A stretch of DNA of 64,000 bases from Diploptera punctata (GCA_030220185.1 JASPKZ010001233.1:124001-188000); one strand, 5' to 3'. Counted from the stretch's first letter, positions 49,655 to 60,828 are shown. Notes: generated by a model from the letters alone, not told the origin. A program made the numbers and translations.

Positions 49655-49918
49655 CAGTCTCGAAGACTGCGATGGGCAGGACATGTGGCACGAATGGGGA
49701 GTGAAAGACGTGCATGAAAGATTCTTGTAGGAAAACCAGAAGGAAAACGCCCAATTGGTAGAGCAAGAATGAGGTGGAACAATAACATTAACCATGATTT
49801 GAGGGAACTAGATTATACAGGGAATGATTGGAAAACATTAGCTCAGGATAGGGATATATGGAGAACTCTTGTCTGCGCGGCCATGAACCTACGAGTTCGA
49901 TAGTGCCAGTGAGTTAGT
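49655..49918 (+). pseudogene. RTE-1 LINE 3' fragment (copy I)
   Basis: The plus strand has the C-terminal sequence (RWAGHVARMGS, VGKPEGKRPIGR, YTGNDWKTLAQDRDIW) and ends AGTGCCAGTGAGTTAGTTAG. Truncated. Confidence 0.78.
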
Positions 49919-50079
49919 TAGTTAATACCAATAGTCAGGAAAATTCTCCCTACACCCATTCCAGTTGAAATAATATTGCCCTACATCTATGGAATCTTCT
50001 TCAGCTCCGAAGTCATGCACACAGTTTATTCGTATCGTACAGACCCTGTGATATTAGGTACAGTATATAGTAATTTAGC

Positions 50080-50345
50080 CGGCCGCGGTGTACTAGTGGT
50101 TATTTTCATTACTTCTGGTCTCGAGGGTCGCAGGTTCAAACACGGCCGGGATCGATGGATTTTTTTAGAATGGAAAAATCCAATGAGCAAGTTCTCCGGA
50201 AGGGACTTCAAGTCGTGGATCCGTATGAAGATTTTCAGACTCATAAAATATCCTTAAGCCTAATTAAAAAAAGCCTCTATGAAAAATGTACCGACCACAT
50301 CATCCACGTAATACCTTAGTTGCCTGCTAGATGTCTCGTTGGGTC
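50080..50345 (+). repeat. SINE-E
   Basis: Head CGGCCGCGGTGTACTAGTGG, B box GGTTCAAACACGG, and end ACCTTAGTTGCCTGCTAGAT. Confidence 0.75.
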
Positions 50346-50399
50346 GGTATGTTGACCGCATACCGTTCATCATATATTAAGGGAAATAATGCATAACAT

Positions 50400-50470
50400 G
50401 AAAATAAAAATTAACGCTTTAACCAGGATTTGAACCAAAGATCTCTAACTTTCTATGTTAGTGAGCATTT
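50400..50470 (-). repeat. tRNA-like 3' half
   Basis: The minus strand reads AGATCTTTGGTTCAAATCCT with a paired arm, a B-box/T-arm pattern. The 5' half is not convincing, so this is more likely a SINE head remnant than a tRNA gene. Confidence 0.4.
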
Positions 50471-50539
50471 ATTCCAATCAGTATTCCAGTTCCAAAATTG
50501 ATTTATATATATATATATATTTGGCAAGTTCCTACCGAG

Positions 50540-50756
50540 GAAATGAAAATAATTTTAAGCAGAGAAATTGATGTTTTAACAAGATCGGCGGGAAAATCTA
50601 GAATGAATAGAATACGAAATAAAGGAAATTATGGGTATGCAAGAGAAGCCGGATGAAATAGATATTATATAAAAGAAAATATTACAGTGGTATGACCATG
50701 TCAAATGAATGCCAGAGCAAAGATTACTTAAACGTATTATGAAACGGATCCCAATG
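50540..50756 (+). pseudogene. LINE C-terminal fragment
   Basis: The plus strand reads SAGKSRMNRIRNKEIMGMQE, then ILQWYDHVK and MPEQRLLKRIMK, an RTE-type QWYGHVKRMPEQRL ending. It runs straight into copy J of RTE-1 on the other strand. Confidence 0.65.
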
Positions 50757-51015
50757 GAATGGAATGTATGTAATCTTCTCCATTCATCTGTTTGTTCATC
50801 TCCTTTCATCCAAAAATGTTCCTAAGAACTTTATTCTCAAATACTCGTAATCTCCTTTCTTCCCTTAAAGTAAGAATCCACGTTTCGCATTCATATCTTC
50901 TTCTTCTTAGTCATAATTTGTAGGATTTTCATCCTGTTTATTTCCATAATCACTCCTCGGAGAAAGACGTATTGGATGTGCATTCACTGTCTATCCATCT
51001 CCTGGCTGGCCTTTC
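50757..51015 (-). pseudogene. RTE-1 fragment (copy J) plus shared LINE segment
   Basis: 50757-50892 is RTE-1 (REERRLRVFENKVLRNIF and DEQTDEWRRLH reversed). From 50893 it continues into the segment also present at 49381. The two loci share the same junction, apart from three extra TTC units here. Confidence 0.7.
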
Positions 51016-51239
51016 TCTTGTCAACTACTGGGCTTTGCTCGCCATTTTATATATTGTACATGCATTTTTTATATACTGTTTTATTATTGTCTTGCAAAGA
51101 TATAATTTTTTGGATTCGATTTTGGGTTTTTGCCTTAAATCGATTCATCTATTGTCTTGCAAAAATATATTTTTTTAGATTCGATTTTAGGTTTTGCATT
51201 ACAATCGATATGTAATATATCGTACAAAATTCTTGCTGG

Positions 51240-51470
51240 GCAATTCTAGAAGGCGGAGTTACGCCGATGATATGATGGCTGATAAATGATGATGAAGCTC
51301 CAGGAGAATCCGTAATCTGAACTTAACCTAAATTCCAGACCATGGGCAACCATAGGAATAATTCACTTTAAAGGAAAACAATATAATGTCTGATCCGGAA
51401 TCGAACTAGGGACCTCATGAACTGTAGTCAGAAGCGCTGAACACTAGCCCATGAGGTCGGCCTCTTAGGC
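51240..51470 (-). repeat. SINE-B
   Basis: Minus-strand head GACCTCATGGGCTAGTGTTC, B box GGTTCGATTCCGG-like, body CCATGGTCTGGAATTTAGGT. The tail type 2 is cut after GGCGTAACTCCGCC. Confidence 0.75.
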
Positions 51471-51479
51471 GAATATGAA

Positions 51480-51655
51480 TGATGATTATGCAGGCCATAA
51501 GAAGTTCCGGGTCCGTTCAGTCCTTAAATTTTTCTGACATTTGTCTTACAGGTGAGGTAAAAGCGCAAAAAAAACGAACCCAGGAAACTTGTACCAATCG
51601 AGACTTGAACTCGGGGCGGCTGCGTGAGAACTCAGAAACCACCGGGGCGGAATAA
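51480..51655 (-). repeat. SINE-A head and body
   Basis: The minus strand has the CCCCGGTGGTTTCTGAG-like head, B-box GAGTTCAAGTCTCG and the ACAAATGTCAGAAAAATTTA body. The 3' tail is missing. Confidence 0.65.
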
Positions 51656-52216
51656 TCACATTATTAATAAATAAAACTATCGAGGTTTGATATGATTTTC
51701 ATATTTTTTTTTTTCAACATTCATAGCAGCTGTTTCAATACGCTGTATCTTCTTCAGACGATTTTTTCAGACTTTCTCGTCACCTCTGAAACAGGCGTCA
51801 GAGTGTGTCACAGTGAATTGAAACAGCTGTTACAAATGTTGAATAATAGTACATTACAATGCGAGGTTAGGAAGTGGTTTTTACAGAAGGGAGAATTTAA
51901 TTTTCGAGATTCTGTAAAACACTTCACAAACGAGTGTTGTACATTATTTTTTGCACGATAGTGTTTCCAAAATAATAAATAATAGTAAAAAAATAACATA
52001 ATTGTTGAAAATACGTGCGTCCATTATAAACAACAAACTGACGTTAGCAGTCTGGCCAATGTATATACGATAAATGTCAAAAATAATTTAGTTGAGGCTA
52101 CAACAGGCCGTGACACTAATAAGACATCATATGGCAGCAAGTAGGAATGTATTGTTTTATATTGTTTCAAATAAAGTTCAGTTCATTTAAAATGCAGTAA
52201 TTTGTTTCGTATAATA

Positions 52217-53743
52217 CACTTGTGTCCAAAAGTTAAGGATAATTAGTTCATTTGCCGACTTATTATAAAGCATTTGTCAGAATAATACAAAATTTGGTAA
52301 GGGTATGTCACAGATAATTAGAAACATGGCACGAAAGAAACAATGGCATGAATACGTCATTCACTTGTCATTTTCACAACAAACGAAAACTGCATTTCAG
52401 AATTCGAACATAAAAGTTGAACAACAATGGTTCAAATGATTAGTATGGGGTGTGATTACCCCTGACAGCTACACAAGATTCACATCGACGTGGCATGCTA
52501 GTGATGAGGTTGTTCAGGAGTTCGATGCTCAGCAAATTCCACTCCTCATGAAGAGCAATGTGAAGGTCTTGAAGTGTCCTCGGAGGAGGCTGACGAGATG
52601 CAATTTGTCTCCCTAAGGCATCCCATGCATGCTCTATAGGATTCATATCCGGAGACCTCGCTGGCCACTCCATACGCTGGATATCTTCCTCCTGAAGAAA
52701 CTCATCCACCAGTTGTGACCTGTGAGGTCGGGCATTGTCATCCATGAATATGAATTCTGGACCCACAGCTCCCCTGAAAAGTCTTACATGAGGTTCCAGG
52801 ATCTCTTCTCTATACCGCTGAGCATTAACAGTGCCACCTGCGAAGATGCGAAGCTCTGTGCGTGCATTCATCATTATACCTACCCATACCAGGAGACCAC
52901 CGCCACCAAATGGATGTCTTTCCATGATGTTCATGGGGTTGTAACGAGTTCCTTGCTCCCTCCAGATAGTCACGCGATGCGAATCACAGTTCAAGCTGAA
53001 TCTGGACTCGTCTGTAAATAGCACGCTGCTCCACTGATTTAGAGTCCAGTCGCGATGTTCCTGACTCCACCGTAAACGTGCTCTCTTGTTATCATGGGTG
53101 AGTGGGACGCACACTACAGGCCGTCTAGCATATAGACAAGCAGCTCTGAGTCTTCTATAGACAGTTTGTCTGGATACTCTGATACCTGAGGCGGCCGCAA
53201 GTTCTGAACTCAGTTGTCTGGCAGACATTGTTCGGTTTCTTCTTGCAGTTAACGCAAGATAATCGATCCTGCTGAGGATTTGTAACTCTTGGACGACCTC
53301 CCACTGGTCTTCGCCTAACATTCCGGTCTCTTGGAAACCGTCGCCATAACCTAGATATAACATTTTGTGGCACATTAAGTGCTATGGAGACCTCAGTTTG
53401 TGTCTGTCCTGTTTCTAGCCGCCCAATAATTCTACCCCGAAGCAGAGGGTCCAGATGTTGTCTTTGTGCCATTTTACTGCAATCTGTTCTTACACTACAT
53501 CTGATTATATCATAACTCTCTTTAAAAATGAAGATTTATGGAACAGGGCTTAACTGCAACAATGCAATTTTCATTTATAATTGCTATTAATTTTTTCATT
53601 GTTGAAGAGAGATTATAATTTAGTATGTAAACTAAACTAAATGTACTGAGAAACGTTTTGATAAATAATTTTTACTCCTTGCTCCTCTTTAAGCATTTTT
53701 ATTTTCCGTTTTACAAATTATCCTAAACTTTTGGACACCAGTG
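52217..53743 (-). mobile_element. Tc1-like transposon, 1527 bp
   Basis: The TIRs begin CACTTGTGTCCAAAAGTTAA (left) and CACTGGTGTCCAAAAGTTTA (right, reverse complement), differing at two or so positions. TA duplications are at 52215-52216 and 53744-53745. It is a different family from the Tc1 element at 44448. Confidence 0.95.
52440..53472 (-). pseudogene. Tc1-type DD34E transposase with a single frameshift
   Basis: The N-terminal frame (53472-53155) starts MAQRQHLDPLLRGRIIGRLE and holds the HTH VSIALNVPQNVISRLWRRF and GRPRVTNPQQDRL. The second frame (to 52440) takes over near 53260 with YLALTARRNRTMSARQLSSE. It then has WSSVLFTDESRFSLNCDSHR (first D), FIFMDDNARPHRSQLVDEFL (second D), ARSPDMNPIEHAWDALGRQI (E, 34 residues after D) and the end CESCVAVRGNHTPY-stop. 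Total length is about 340 residues, normal for Tc1. Only one small indel separates it from an open gene. Confidence 0.93.
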
Positions 53744-53960
53744 TATTTATTAACACTATCTTTTGGATATATTTTGTGTATACATTGTATGTAGTATAAA
53801 TAATGGGCGGTGGTTTTTCTTCCCGCCCTAGGTAGGTAATTTGTAATATTACATTATAGTTAATTAGTTATTTATAGGTTGGCAACCCCGAAATTTGGGA
53901 AATTAAACTTTCAATCATGGTCACTATTCCTGTAAGTATGACAGAACGCACTATCGTGCA

Positions 53961-54478
53961 AAAAAAAATGAAAATCATATAACACTTTGATGGGTTTATT
54001 TAATTTAATAAATAAGCATATTTGAATTTTGTAAGTAAACACCGAATCGATTGATTACTTAATCACATTATAATATGTTAACGATGTACTGTGTGAAATC
54101 TGACATAGGCCTATTTCACACGCTATATATCTACCTTCTTTGATGAACAATATAGTTGTAACTACCTATATATTTAGCCTTGTTCTGATAAGCGTGTAAA
54201 CATAGCTCTATTAATATTATAGAACTTGGTATAAAGGTCAGGGGGTCTTGACCCTGATAAAAAATAACCAGGTAGGTCAGTCGCACAGCTATTTCCAGCG
54301 CTCTCAATCCTCCGGGCTAAATTTCCCATCAAATCTATAAAATCTCAATTTTTTAAGAGCAAATAGAAAACTTCCACCATTTATCATACTGAACTCAAAA
54401 TTGTCTTGAGTGATTGTATCTTCCACTATAACATCCATATAAATTCTCTAGTTGTGAAGAATTGTATTATATATACAG
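53961..54478. other. AT-rich, nothing identified
   Basis: No recognised repeat or coding pattern. Confidence 0.4.
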
Positions 54479-54479
54479 C

Positions 54480-54775
54480 CACACACCGTAGCGTAAACAG
54501 TTAAAAAACCGGAGGGTCAAGGATTCGAGTCCCGGTGGGATCAGAATTTTTAAACTAACCCTAACCTTTTGGTGGCACCATTACCCTGAGATCCACTCAG
54601 CCTCTAACGAAAATGAGTACCAGACGCTTGTTCAGGGGTAAAGATGCCGTCACGCTGGGCCGACAACCCGATTGGCATCAAGGGCCGATTTTGTGTTATA
54701 AGTGGGAGCTTTAACCTCCTACTACCCCAAGGGTCTGCCATGGCCTGTAGTGGGACCACTTTACGTTTACCTTTT
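54480..54775 (+). repeat. SINE-F, full copy
   Basis: Head CACACCGTAGCGTAAACAG with B box GATTCGAGTCCCGG, body CTCAGCCTCTAACGAAAATG, tail GGGACCACTTTACGTTTACC. Confidence 0.82.
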
Positions 54776-54968
54776 AGGCGATGCTTTTAATCAACGGATC
54801 ACTTTGCCTTTACTTTTATGTGATGCTTTTAATCAACGGATCACTTTACCTTTACCTTTATGTGATGCTTTTAATCAACAGATCACTTTACCTTTACCTT
54901 TTATGTGATGCTTTAATCAACGGATCACTTTACCTTTACCTTTATGTGATGCTTTTGATCAACACATA
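54775..54968 (+). repeat. Minisatellite, ~43-bp unit, four and a half copies
   Basis: The unit TGATGCTTTTAATCAACGGA followed by TCACTTTACCTTTACCTTTA repeats directly behind SINE-F and shares the GGATCACTTTACCTTTAC end of the SINE. The short ORFs are translations of the repeat. Confidence 0.9.
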
Positions 54969-55159
54969 ACAGTGAGCAACATTATTTGTTTAATAAGTAA
55001 TCACCTTAGTTGCCCATTAGATGCCTCCATGTGATATCTATAGGTAAATAATCATAACTAAATTAGCTTGGATAAGAAACTCCCGCTGGGGAGAACCCAT
55101 GTTCACACGAAGAACGAATAGAGTATAGTCAGTTAGTCAGATATGATAAAAACAGTTAA

Positions 55160-55425
55160 GTCTCATAGAATAAATGGGCAGGACATGTGGCATGAATGGG
55201 AAAAAAACGAGGGCATGGAAACCCCTTTAGTAAAAACCAGAGATAAAGCGCCCAGTAGTTAGGTCAAGAATGAAGTGAGAGAATAACATTAACAACGATT
55301 TGAGAGTGGTAAATTATACGGGTGAAGATTGAAAAACATTAGTTCTGGGTAGGAATATATGGAGAGCGTATGTCTCCACGGACATGAACTTACGGGTCCG
55401 ATAGTACCAGTGAGTTAGTTATGCT
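55160..55425 (+). pseudogene. RTE-1 LINE 3' fragment (copy K)
   Basis: The plus strand has degraded WAGHVA, PVGRSRMR, RENNINN and REYMWRAYVST-type sequence, then GTACCAGTGAGTTAGTTATG. Confidence 0.68.
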
Positions 55426-55451
55426 TTTAATTGTAACTGTTCTAAATATTG

Positions 55452-55680
55452 TCCCGTCCCATAGCCGAATGGTTAAGTATGATGCCTTGGCACAGAGCTA
55501 GGGGACTTGTGCTGGTTCGGGTCTCTATAGGGGAAGAAATTTTCTCTTGGAATTTCGGCCAGTGTGGGACCGGTGTTCACCCAGCATCGTGAGGCATTTG
55601 GTTAGTTACAATAAGTAGCGGCTCTAGGTTGAGAAAACCAGCTATAACGGCTTGGAGAACCGACATGCTCACCACATGTA
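55452..55680 (+). repeat. SINE-D, 3'-truncated
   Basis: Head CCCATAGCCGAATGGTTAAG, B box GGTTCGGGTCTC, body to CTCACCACATGTAG. Confidence 0.75.
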
Positions 55681-55704
55681 GTCCATAATAACAATAATAA
55701 TAAT

Positions 55705-56034
55705 CCATCCATAGTAATTCTGCCCGAAGACAGGTCTTTCACTACAGTCATAGCATTTTCATGCTATGTTTGCAGCTTTACTAGGGAATTTTAGGTGTGG
55801 TAGCTTCCCGTTGCTTTCCACACCGGTGAAGGATGATCATGATAATAATGATAAGGATGATGATGGCCATATGATTTCGGGGACCGTTGGGCCCTAAGCT
55901 TCCTGACATTTGTCTTACAGGTGAGGAAAAACTCCGATAAAAACCTCACCCAGAAAAACTGCCCCGACCGGGGATCGAACCCGGGCCCGCTGCGTGACAA
56001 GGCAGCACGTTACCTCGAGACCACAGTGGTGGAC
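55705..56034 (-). repeat. SINE-A with tail type 1, full copy
   Basis: Minus strand with head CTGTGGTCTCGAGGTAACG, B box GGTTCGATCCCCGG, body and CATAGCATGAAAATGCTATG hairpin. It is preceded by (aat)n. Confidence 0.85.
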
Positions 56035-56045
56035 ATATACATATA

Positions 56046-56555
56046 CCTTGTCCCATTCATACCTCCCACTTTTTAATTAATCATAACTCTCAAAGTATGC
56101 GGAATTATGAAATGAGGTTGGTATTAAAAGAAAGAGAAACTAAAATATTTTTTTATTCATTCTTGCAGTTAATTCATCTGTCACATATTGGACAATAATG
56201 GCATAAAACCACGTTCGCCAGACATTACTCAACTGGACTTCTTTTTCGGGGGTATGTAAAAGACCGTGTGTTTGCGACTCTAGTACAAGATCTTCATGAT
56301 TTACGAACCCGTATCCTTGACAGAATTGCAATAGTACCAATGGACATATTGGACAGAACGTGGCACGGAATCGAATACAGACTTGATTTGATACTGTTCG
56401 TGCTACTAATGGTGCACATATAGGGGTGTTTTAGCGTGTGGCAATGAAAATGCTTTGAGTTTCTGTTTCGTTTAATACCGGCCTCATTTCATAATTCCGC
56501 ATACTTTGTTAGTTATGATTAATTAAAATGTGGGAGGTTTGAATGGGTCACCCTG
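56046..56555 (+). mobile_element. Internally deleted mariner-like element, 510 bp
   Basis: Long inverted ends (about 85-100 bp each, sharing CCCATTCA-ACCTCCCAC, ATTAATCATAACT and AAGTATGCGGAATTATGAAA) lie between TA at 56044-56045 and 56556-56557. The middle holds the transposase C-terminus on the plus strand: FGGYVKDRVFATLVQDLHDL and RTWHGIEYRLDLI. The N-terminal and catalytic parts are absent. Confidence 0.85.
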
Positions 56556-56744
56556 TATGTGTATATATATATATAAACTTAAGAATTGCTCCACTGATAT
56601 TACAAATAATTAAATATCATTATTTATAATCATATATTGTACCTATTTCAAACTAATAGCACTTAAGTTACAAAAATGTAAATATTTCTATGTCTAAATA
56701 CCTAAATTAGAGATACATTTAGAATTTTATTTATTGGGTAAATA

Positions 56745-56937
56745 CCGTACCAAGGTCTTGTATTCGACTCAGCCTCTAACAGGAATGAGTACCAAACATA
56801 TGTTCTGGGGTAAGAACGCAGGGCTAAAAATCAAATTGATATCTGGTGCCAATTGTCTACAATGATGAGAGCTTTAACCTCCAATTCCTACTACCCTAAG
56901 GGCATCTGAGGTCTGTAGTGGTTCAGTTTACTTCATG
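56745..56937 (+). repeat. SINE-F, head truncated
   Basis: ATTCGACTCAGCCTCTAACA through TACTACCCTAAGGGCATCTG matches the body and tail of SINE-F. Confidence 0.75.
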
Positions 56938-56939
56938 TA

Positions 56940-57355
56940 GCTTGTATTATTATAATTATACATAAAGCAATTATCTAGTAATACAATGACAGTCTACAGA
57001 TTCTCAATGAATTTTATAAACTTACTAACTATATCAAGGAAATATTTACTTGATTATTTTACAGATAGTATTTGAATTATTTATAATTATAATTAGATTA
57101 ATCTTATTAATTTGTTAATGAATAAACTATTACGAATTAAAACTATTATTTAAAATTGCTAATAATGCCTTAATTAATTTATCTTCTCCCTCCAATATTA
57201 GAAGATGATTAAATTTCGTCTCCCTGTTCCCATTATTCAAAATATTATCAATGCTGTTATTGTTTGTTAAACATAATTTGTAAAATATAACTGTACAAAC
57301 ACATTAATATGTTCGATCTTAAATATTAAATTTATCACTTGTTACCGAAAGACAA
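56940..57355. other. AT-rich, nothing identified
   Basis: No recognised repeat or coding pattern. Confidence 0.4.
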
Positions 57356-57364
57356 TTTTTTAGG

Positions 57365-57475
57365 AGAAAAATATACTCCTGAATCAGGATTTGAACCCGA
57401 CGTCTCTGGTTCAGAGCACTGATAATACAGAACCAGAGGCATCAGGTTCAAATCTGATTCAGGCATATAGGACCT
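57365..57475. repeat. tRNA-like palindrome
   Basis: Arms CCTGAATCAGGATTTGAACC and GGTTCAAATCTGATTCAGG face each other across about 60 bp, with inner CTCTGGTTC and GAACCAGAG also paired. Each arm holds a B-box/T-arm motif. Confidence 0.7.
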
Positions 57476-57509
57476 ATTTTTCTTTTAAAATAACGTTAGT
57501 ATGTATTGT

Positions 57510-57582
57510 ACAATTTTAATTGTCACTGGTTCAGTGAAAGAGACGGCCTAATGGTCTTAACTCTGCCAACATAAATAAATCT
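57510..57582 (+). repeat. LINE 3' tail (GGCCTTAACTCTGCCAGG family)
   Basis: GTGAAAGAGACGGCCTAATG then GTCTTAACTCTGCCAACA and (aat)n. Confidence 0.6.
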
Positions 57583-57597
57583 AATAATAATAAATTC

Positions 57598-58032
57598 CTT
57601 ATCTCAGTTAAAGTTATGTTTATTCATGAATTCATCGACGTTTCGATATATTTATGTGAGATCATTCTTAAAACATTAATTCTTATAATTGAAATAAAAA
57701 TTTGTCTGCATTAAAAGATCCTGTGAAATTGATAATATTGTTCAAAATATAAATTTCACAGGGTATTTTAATGCAGGCAATTTTTATTTCAATAAGGTTC
57801 AATTTCTCCCCTGTAGGGGGAGAGCGCGTAAGTCTCGTTGATAGAAAAAATGGCTCACAAAATAAGAAGATTAAATGCCTTGAGATATTACTGAAAATGT
57901 CAATTTCACTGTATATTTTTAATGAAGACAGTTATTATTTCAACAATAAGAATTAATGTCTTGAAAATGATCTCACATAAGGAGATCGAAACGTCGACAA
58001 ATTTTTGAATAAACATAACTTTAACTGATATA
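57598..58032. repeat. Nested palindromes with GAAACGTCG stems
   Basis: The outer arms (57598-57690 and 57930-58032) share AGTTAAAGTTATGTTTATTC and ATCGACGTTTCGAT. An inner palindrome at 57708-57776 has TGCATTAAAAGATCCTGTG and CACAGGGTATTTTAATGCA. The ORF 57771-57956 has no motif. Confidence 0.75.
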
Positions 58033-58034
58033 AC

Positions 58035-59745
58035 AAATTTTTTGATTGTTAATTTAACTACCCTCAGGGAACAAAAAAAAAATATATATTCAATATAAAT
58101 AAAAATTATATTATTCTATTATTCTTAATATCCATTAAAATACTCAGAAATTAGCAGTACTATCAAATAATACAATAATATCAATACTTATAAAATGCAT
58201 TGTTATCGCAATTGAACTTATGTTGTAATTTAAAAAAAATAATAATATAAGTACCTAATATATCAGTCGTCCTCAATTAAAACATTAATTCAATATAATA
58301 GCATTTAAATATATCAATATTTGAAAATATTAATACAATAATACTCTTATTCTAATATGGAATCTTGGTACGTTCCATGTATTCTCAATTTAATGTAAAA
58401 AATCAGAACGTTCGCTTGCTTATTAGTAGTAATGTTTAATCTAGCATTCAACTGGGGATTTTTCACACTTCTAGATGAGTTTAGTGGCGGCATTGGGACA
58501 GTAGATGACTCTGGAGTCGGGAGGTGCGATGCAGGGCGCCGATATTAGGAAGAGTAGTTGCTATTCGCGCTAGTCCGGGATAGGTTACTCCTGTTTTACA
58601 CGCACCGGGGTGAGTTGCTTAATTCATATCACTTTTATCGTAAGTTGAGTTACTTTGATCGGATTCTATGTTACCTAGTTTTGGATTGAAACTATAACCA
58701 AAATATCAGCAAAAACAGTGACAGTTTCTGATCTATAATTTTGGAGGATGGGGGCAACCATGTCTGTGAATAGTAAAAACAAAAATTAGAGGATTTGAAA
58801 TTAGGATATCTCCGAAAGATTGCTTGAATTATTTTATTATATCTTGAATTATAATTTTAACAACATTTTCGAAGTCAGAAGATAAATATTCCAATCATTT
58901 AGATTTTATGAAGTTTTAAATATTTTTCAATAAAATAAACATTTGATTTTAATTTAATTATAGTTTTTCAATTAAAAAATCTCAAACAATAATCGGGACA
59001 AAGACCTAATTTCAGATCAATAATAAATGTTTTCTATTTGTTTAATATGTATTACTAAGAAGTTATTTACTCTAATTTACTTCATTGATAATTTATTTTC
59101 TCTTTCTTATTTCAATACTTCTAACAATTCATTGTAAGTCACAATTGAGGTTATGTAGCATTCTTTAAATATTAAAATATGTACCTGGTAGCCTATAACA
59201 GTCATCCTCAATTAAAATGGATTTCTGTTAAAAAAAACTTCCATTGGTTGAAACCACATAGGTCTTTCAGAACATGTTCCATCTTCGACATGTCATTTGG
59301 TATAACTTATTTTAAAATTTTAAAATATTTCTTATTTATTTATATACTTTAACGTTTGGATCATATCACGTCTATTTATTTATTATTTTTAATGTTAAAA
59401 TTAAATGGTGAATATGATGAAATAGGACCTGATAATTAAATTTCAATCAAGCATTTGCCTTTGACGACTTGAGGAAAACTAGGATCTAAGACCTTCCGAA
59501 TGCGAGTCTCAAATCAAACCGATTCAACCAAATCGCTCGGTAAATTTGTTTTATTTAATACAATTTATTTTACGTAGTGGTATTTTATATTTTGTAGCTC
59601 TTAATTATTGCATATATGTATACGCGATGTAGTGAAAATAAATAACTGATTAGCCTACATAAAAATGCCATTATCTCTTACATGTCTTTGTATTGTGGAT
59701 TTGACCTGAGATTTTTTATTATATTTAGTAATATATATTTTAATA
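58035..59745. other. Long AT-rich stretch, repeat remnants only
   Basis: 58205-58290 and 59130-59280 carry the TCCTCAATTAAAA repeat also seen at 23560. 58440-58620 is an island richer in GC (CGGCATTGGGACAGTAG) with no ORF. No gene is visible. Confidence 0.45.
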
Positions 59746-59749
59746 AGAT

Positions 59750-60043
59750 CAGCCTCGTGGTCAGCGTTTCTGACTACTGTTCATGATATCCCGGGTTCGA
59801 TTTCTGGTCAGACCATAGTAATTTTTCCTTAAAGGGAATTATTCCTGTGGTTGCCCATGGTCTGAAATTTATGTTGAGGTCTGTCCTGGCGATTCATTAT
59901 CATTTATCACTCATTATATAATCGGGGTAACGTAACTTCAGCTTCCAGGCGCCTCAACCTAAGAAATAGATTACAATTCCGCCAATGCCAGGGGAGAAAA
60001 CCAGAAATGTAATAAAAGACAACCTGGTGGCATTGAATAAAAA
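59750..60043 (+). repeat. SINE-B with tail type 2
   Basis: Head CAGCCTCGTGGTCAGCGTTT, B box GGGTTCGATTTC, body TTGCCCATGGTCTGAAATTT, tail GGGGTAACGTAACTTCAGC to ACCTGGTGGCATTG and an A-rich end. Confidence 0.8.
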
Positions 60044-60057
60044 ATAATATAAACTAA

Positions 60058-60476
60058 CTCACTGGCACTATCGAACCCGTAGGTTCATGGCCCCGCGGAC
60101 ATAAGCTCTCCATATATCCCCATCCTGAGCCAATGTTTTCCAATCATCCTCTGTATAATCTACTTCTCTCAAACCATAGATAATGTTATTCTCCAACCTC
60201 ATTCTTGGTCTACCAACTCGGCGTTTTCCTTCTGGTTTTCCTACAAGAAGCTTCCATGCACGTCTTTCATTCCCCATTCGTGCCACATGTCCTGCCCATC
60301 TCAGTCTACGAGACTTAACTGTTCTCATTATATCTGGCTTCCTATAAAGATCATGTAATTCTCTGTTATTCAGTCTTCTCCATTCACCTGTCTGATCATC
60401 TCTCTTTGGTTCAAAAATTTTTCTAAGAACTTTATTCTCAAATACTCGTAATCTCCTTTCCTCCCTTAAAGTAAGA
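60058..60476 (-). pseudogene. RTE-1 LINE 3' fragment (copy L)
   Basis: The minus frame 60068-60328 gives VKSRRLRWAGHVARMGNERR, AWKLLVGKPEGKRRVGRPRM and WRAYVRGAMNLRVR-stop. It is well conserved and truncated at LTLREERRLRVFENK. Confidence 0.85.
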
Positions 60477-60479
60477 GTA

Positions 60480-60821
60480 AAAAAATATTTTTTAAATATT
60501 TTTTAATGTTTATTGATTGCATATATAGATGAACGTGTCACCAAATTTGTAAATATAAAGTAAGTAGTTGATTAAGTAAAATTTTCTTTAGCTGCTGCAT
60601 GTTGGATTTGACCTCACACCCGATACAACATGCATTAATTATCTTCTCCATTGACATCATGTATCATGGAGTGTAGTAAATGTGTTGTGATTTATGTGAA
60701 TTTTGCGTTTTGTTATATTGTCACTTGTTGACATGCAACTATGAATGTAATTACGTTTTCAAAAGGATTATTAATGTAAATATTAGATCGAATTTTCGTG
60801 CGTCATAGTTATCACCATTGT

Positions 60822-60828
<7 letters not shown>
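60480..60828. other. Nothing identified
   Basis: AT-rich, no coding pattern. Confidence 0.4.

Larger units (their letters stand above)
51790..53960 (-). repeat. Interspersed repeat X, copy 3, split by a Tc1 element
   Basis: Inverted relative to copies 1 and 2. 51790-52214 and 53746-53960 align to 25520-25195 and 25185-24977. The Tc1 element sits in GTATAA-TA-TTTATTAACAC, where copies 1 and 2 read GTATAATGTATATTAACA. Confidence 0.8.
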
